A stretch of 64,000 bases of DNA from Tubiluchus corallicola (Eukaryota; Priapulida; Priapulimorpha; Priapulimorphida; Tubiluchidae). A program made the translations under genes and the position numbers. The notes under the pieces are model-generated. The model worked only from the letters and a program-made list of their open reading frames with translations, was not told the origin of the DNA and did no database searches. Shown here piece after piece: positions 59,099-64,000 of this stretch; position 1 is the stretch's first letter, and the number at the start of each line of letters is the position of its first letter. The DNA is taken from positions 374,001 to 438,000 of the forward strand of contig JAQGDQ010000176.1 in NCBI GenBank assembly GCA_030141605.1, read 5' to 3'.

Positions 59099-62065
59099 GT
59101 AAGTAAGAACACTAATCAAAGCAATTAAAAGCATTCGGTCTTAATCTATAGTATAGGGCCTACTGTTTTGTACGTATTACATTCCCGTTAAGTTTTGTTT
59201 CTAGGATATTTTGCTGAGTAACGTTGCTTTTCTCACTATAGTGTCTACACACGCACCTGCAGACATTTTATTTGTGTGACTACTGTGGCTGGGTTTGGGA
59301 TACTTTACCCTTACCGTGAGGGTGTTTTATTCAGTTTTTATGTTAATTTTACACGTAAATATCTCAGCTATACGTTAATATTGGCCGTGAAAATGCCAAT
59401 TTCACTTAGAGAGGCTTATATTTTTTCATAATTAGTCTAATTTTTCACAGGAATAGGAAACCTGCAGTACATAATACACATGCTTAAAAGCAAACAGGAC
59501 GATTTTTCAGATACCGTCTGATTTTGATGTATAGTATAGTGAAATATGAAGTATACACTTTATCGCCAATAATAATGCAAAAATGTTTCTTATAGTTAAA
59601 TATTAACTTAATAACTTAATTAAGATACGGTGAGCACAATTATGACGTCACAAGGGAACACGATTTCCACACGGCAAAAACGTGTTTACAAAAGCGAACA
59701 TTGAAATACGGTGCTGCTGTACAGCATTGATTATGACTTACGCCAACTCCGCAAATTTTAAGTTCAAACTTTAAATTCCAAATTTGCCGCTGTCATCGTC
59801 CATTGAATCATGCGTTCAGTAATATGACTTATGCCACGGCCTCCCTAATCTCTGCAATGGACCAAGTGCTTCTAATTCTTAAGATCAGCGCTGAAATGCT
59901 TGAATCTTTCTGTGCAAAATCTAAATGTGTTAAGACTGTTTATTTGCAAAAGAACCTTTTCTGCCTTCCCCGACGATATAACTGAAAATACGCGCTTTAT
60001 TAATCACAATTTTTTGAAAAGTATTTTGGGAAAGACTTATTTAGACTTTCGCATATTTTTGCGTACCTGTCGTTATGACAAGAATGTAACATACATACAC
60101 GAAAAAAACAACCGAGCCAAAAAATGTTTCATAAAAGAATTAGCTGTGTTGCACGCGCGAACAAATTCTTGTGTTGTTTATATGGGTTATTTACCTTCAT
60201 CACTGGTATAAAGTGGGAAACTAAAAGCCAATCAGCTTTTCCCAAGAGAGTGGGCGTAAAAGCCACGAGATATTAAAATTGAAGTTTTAGAAGCCACTAA
60301 TGATATCGGCTACTGCACAAAAAACTATTGCTAAGTAAATTATTCAAACAGCTATATAATCCTATGTGCATTTGACTTCAAAAAAGCTACGTTTATTATG
60401 ACACATATTTTGTGAGGCGTTGAGATGGTCTTGTTTTCCCCCAAAAATTGGGCAAAGCATATAAGTCCAGAACGTAAAAGTACGACAAGTTTTTCTGAAA
60501 TATTATTACTGGATGTAATATTGTTACAGGGGCGAAATGCCATTTATTTTCGCCCCTCCCCCCTCTACATTTTGATGGTTTGATCCATTATGAAGCCATT
60601 GCATATCAGCGTTGCAGCTATAAGTAGTTGGTATGGAATAACCTTGTCGGTTCAGTGGGCTGACGGGCAGGTGTGTCTTCCGCCTCAGCACCTGCTCCGG
60701 CATGGACCACGTGGGGTAGAAATCTGGTGTGTTACTTAATTCAGTAATTTTACTCTTACTACTGTTTTTTACGTTTTCTTAACTATACGACAACCGGCGT
60801 ATCAGCACCATCCGCTCTCCGTTAACAATATTTTATAAATGACAACAAACGCATCAGAGTTATCATTAAATAAAAGTTATAAAAATAACTAAAAAATTCT
60901 AAATTCTTTTTTACAGAAACATCCCAGTTAAATCTTTAGTGAACATTTTAATGCTGCCATGTTTTTGCTAACGCACTGACCTCTCGACTTGATAACTTTT
61001 TCAACGTGATAACTTGCCTGATCCTGCTGTATTAATTTCGCTCTGAACCAGAGACGACTATCATTACCAAGAAATTTTTGATTATTTCTTCAAGTTGTTG
61101 TCACAAGTTTTCCTCGCATCAGATTAGCTAATATTAACGTGGCATGTTCGGTGATTAACTGTTCTGCAGGTCAAAATTTGATAACTTCAATAAACACAAA
61201 ATTCTTAAATTTGCCACTAATCACCAACATTTCTTATTAATTTTTCTATAAGGCGGTTAGCACTCTATCCAGTTGTTTTGCCCAGTTATTTATTCAAATA
61301 CGTGAAGCAAAGTCATTAATATTTGTACTCATCATTAATTTACTATGTTTTAACCCACTTATCGGCTGTTTTTTTGGCTATAGTTTCATGATAATATATA
61401 AGAGATTTAGTCAGCGCTTATTTTAATGTAAGCGTATTAACTTTATTTACGGAAATAATAATACGAAAATGCGTCTTTTGAACATGTAAAATTAATTTTG
61501 CAAGATTTTTTAAAATAAATTAATAGGCTTCGTGTTTGACTGAAAGCGACTTAACTCGGGAATTACAGGATAGCCTCACGGCATTTTAATCCCGAAGTGT
61601 GGCGATCCATCTTACATAGCTGTTCTTTTGCTAACATGATTAATTATTTAATTACACTTTTTGTTACACTGCACATAGTTTTAATCACGCACTGAATTTT
61701 TAATTTCATTATTTTTGCTTACGTAATTTTACACATGCGTGCATATGTTTTATGGACATTTTTAGCGTCTGAAATAAAATTTTACTTACATACTTACTTA
61801 TTAGGCGAAAGTGAATAAAGCACAAACAAAAAATGACCAAAAAATTAAGAACATAGACATAAAGTGGGACCAGGTAATTAGATTACCATCCATAAAATAT
61901 AGGGGTGTAGTAGCTCAAACGTAAAGATCTAGATACATTTAAACCACATAGAAGTTAGAAAATTATCAATAAGCAACATGTCATAGTGTAGGCTTATTAT
62001 GTATATGTAAAGCATGGTTTTTAAATCACCCCATGTATTAGGAAAGTTCAGTTCAGTGCACGCGC
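59099..62065. other. Long intronic or intergenic stretch
   Basis: AT-rich, no coding exon recognised. It contains one member of a direct repeat pair (59470-59830) and a less AT-rich patch near 60640-60720 that might be a short interspersed repeat. No convincing EF-hand exon was seen. Confidence 0.45.
59470..59830 (+). repeat. Direct repeat, copy 1 (pair with 63070-63440)
   Basis: Shares collinear segments with 63070-63440: AGGACGATTTTTCA / AAGATGATTTTTCA, AAGTATACA, TGACGTCACAA / TGACATCACAA, ACACGATTT / ACATGATTTT, and an AATTTTAAGTT-rich block (AAATTCCAAATTTGCC / CAAATTTCCAATTTACC). Identity is moderate and order is kept. No ORF. Confidence 0.6.
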
Positions 62066-62440
62066 TCAGTTCTTCGTCGTTAATGTTTTAAGCGCATCTC
62101 TAATTATAAATATGTCATGTATGAATTTAGTTACTATGGTAATTATTTCTGTATCATCTATGGTATTCACATTAACAAACTCGTCTATTTTGGTACATGT
62201 CAGAAAATGAACTATACAAGTCAGAAATCTCAGATGCAAATTAGATGCAGTACATATCATACTAAAATGAAATTCATCCTCTACCTCATTATGATCACAG
62301 TGTTTGCATAGTATCATGTCGGTACGTTGCCCAGGCCCACTTTCAGTTTGTAGCTTGGGTGTATTAATTCTAAATGAGGTATATGAAGACACTTTCATTG
62401 TAGAAATGCACTTATTAGAATAGACATTGAAAGGCAATTC
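62066..62440 (-). pseudogene. Retroelement C-terminal zinc-binding (zf-RVT-like) fragment
   Basis: A 123-codon minus-strand frame reads STMKVSSYTSFRINTPKLQT, then MILCKHCDHNEVEDEFHFSM, ending in a hydrophobic tail. The CxxC...VEDEFHF pattern is that of the zinc-binding domain found after the reverse transcriptase in many LINE-like elements. No RT is left upstream, so it is a truncated remnant. Confidence 0.65.
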
Positions 62441-64000
62441 TCGATTCTACAGTAACTTTTAAACAATCGATAACTTGTTTATAAATACCGTTCATCATTA
62501 TAATATTATACAGACCTGAAAAAATACTACCCATGTAGATATTACAGCCTGGGTACATAAAACATGGGAAGATTTTCAAAAATGCTGCTCGCAAACAGTT
62601 TTCTGGCTGAACTAGCTAAGAAACAAAACTGCAATCAGCCAGTTGAAAATTGCTGTGCATCTGTCAGGAACAAGTTGCATCTACTGAGTTTCGAGAACTC
62701 AATTTCGCCAAAGTATTAAAAGTTGTCATAATGTATTGTAGGTGTTTCACCCTCGCTTTGCAAAACCAACCTATATCTTCCTTTCAAGTTTGCTGATTCT
62801 TCGCACAATTTATCAGGCTTAAATTCTAGCTATTGCTTCAATTCAGTAATTTCTAAATTCTGTTCTTTTATTGGTCAGATCTTTAGTTCACATTGAGGTA
62901 GGACCTAGGTTATTTTTGGTTCCAAGTTCGCAGCAGTTCTCCACTAAACAGCTAATTATTTTCATTGATGAAATAAAATCACATAAGAAGTGCAGTAAAG
63001 TTATGAATTTTAGTTAGCTTTCGTTTTAACTCTGGGCTTAGTTTTGACTAGTTTACCGGAACGCTTAATTTAAAGGAAAACAAGATGATTTTTCATATCC
63101 TACCCCATTTTGAAATACAGTACAACCAATACAAAGTATACATTTTAACGCTTATAATGGCGCCAAAGCGTTTCTGATAATGAAGTAACAGCTTAAAAAC
63201 TTAAGTACTTAAAGTTAAAACAGCGAATAAGTCCAAACAGTGATGACATCACAATTGAACATGATTTTCAACAGCACAAACATTCCATGAGCCTGCTGGA
63301 CGTATTTGCAAAAATGAAAATTGAAGTATGCAATACAACATTCTGTGTGATATACAAAAATTCGATAAATTTTAAGTTTAAAATTCAAATTTCCAATTTA
63401 CCCCTGTGCTCGCGCATGAGATCTCGAACGTGCTCTACGTCACAACTGAACAACTCTGAACTGAGAGGTACAGCACCTGTTTTTTGTGTAACGCGTTTGC
63501 GAGATGCAGGCGGTAGAACCCAACTAACTAACAAATGGCGAAATGCAGGTAACAACGAATAACGGTCGCGCAGACGCGAAATTACATTTCTGTGGTAATG
63601 ATTCTTTCGCGTAAATCATACTAGAAAAAACAGCATGTTTCCTTTTAATATTTTTAGGGCCCGTTAGATTATTTTGAGCTATAGTTTAAGATTGGTTCCG
63701 GTTTTCCTTCAATAATATAAATGATTCTAAGACATTCTGCAAAGGTGTGCACTTACAAAACACTAATGTTACATGGTACACCTTAGACGTACCATGTTAC
63801 ACAGCTTTATAATTTTGTATCCTTCAGAATTAGAGATCTTTCAAAGAAATCTTTTCGTATGAAATCCATTTACACGAGTTACTCTTGGTTTTTAGGCGGT
63901 TGAGTTTTTTCACAAATGGCTGTCTCAGAATATGACTCACTTAAATGTACGTGAAAATTAATGATTAATCAATTCATGCAGCAATGCTAGAATACTACTA
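62441..64000. other. Right end of window, no gene seen
   Basis: AT-rich sequence with copy 2 of the direct repeat (63070-63440). A short ORF at 63287-63562 overlaps that repeat and is unrecognised. No exon, RNA gene or transposon end could be supported. Confidence 0.4.
63070..63440 (+). repeat. Direct repeat, copy 2 (pair with 59470-59830)
   Basis: See copy 1. This copy has TGATGACATCACAATTGAAC, a longer spacer, and the same final AAATTTTAAG ... TTTCCAATTT block, followed by a CGCGCATGAG segment (copy 1: ATCATGCGTTCAG). Both copies flank about 3.3 kb of AT-rich DNA. Confidence 0.6.

Noticed and set aside
60640-60720. tRNA-like GGTTCA segment
   Set aside because: No acceptor-stem pairing and no A-box at the right distance.
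62579-62640. Possible second exon of the EF-hand gene
   Set aside because: The acceptor-like TTACAG is followed by sequence in the wrong phase with an early stop and no EF-hand loop.

Overview
This window is animal nuclear DNA, AT-rich, with protein genes split by ordinary GT-AG introns. The gene set (ZMYM, ZUP1, a Kelch protein, mitochondrial-type PEPCK, polyubiquitin, PDCD2, FAM174) is metazoan. Moderate introns (100 bp to 4 kb), intergenic gaps of a few kb and many short DNA-transposon relics suggest an invertebrate, perhaps a marine one such as a tunicate. I cannot fix the phylum from sequence alone. There are no bacterial operons, CRISPR arrays or intact tRNA/rRNA genes.

Layout, left to right: (1) 1-10805, + strand: the 3' twelve exons of a ZMYM2/3/4-type protein with MYM/FCS zinc fingers and a C-terminal Crypton-derived domain. 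(2) 12899-17519, - strand: a complete seven-exon ZUP1/ZUFSP deubiquitinase, convergent with ZMYM. (3) 17520-22600: a repeat-rich gap with an orphan ORF, a pogo-like MITE and a decayed LINE interrupted by another LINE tail in the opposite direction. (4) about 22665-31144, + strand: a Kelch-propeller protein of KLHDC1/2 type. (5) 33587-35497, + strand: an intronless PEPCK with a mitochondrial presequence. (6) 39194-42440, - strand: an 11-unit polyubiquitin gene with a 5'UTR intron and a heat-shock-type promoter. (7) 42600-49100: gene-poor, with a GC-richer dispersed repeat and a retroelement fragment. (8) 49194-50282, + strand: intronless PDCD2. (9) 51894-56392, - strand: a two-exon FAM174 membrane protein whose 4 kb intron holds a tandem array and a three-level nest of DNA transposons. 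(10) 56600-64000: RT fragments, dispersed repeats and a probable first exon of an EF-hand protein that leaves the window at the right.

Three neighbours (ZUP1, the Kelch protein, polyubiquitin) touch the ubiquitin pathway. Nothing else shows that this is more than chance. No clearly new protein system is visible. The most unusual content is the layered transposon structure and a 17-base motif shared by two otherwise different repeat families. Exon borders were worked out by hand from GT-AG sites and reading phase; for ZMYM, ZUP1, FAM174 and the Kelch body every junction keeps frame.
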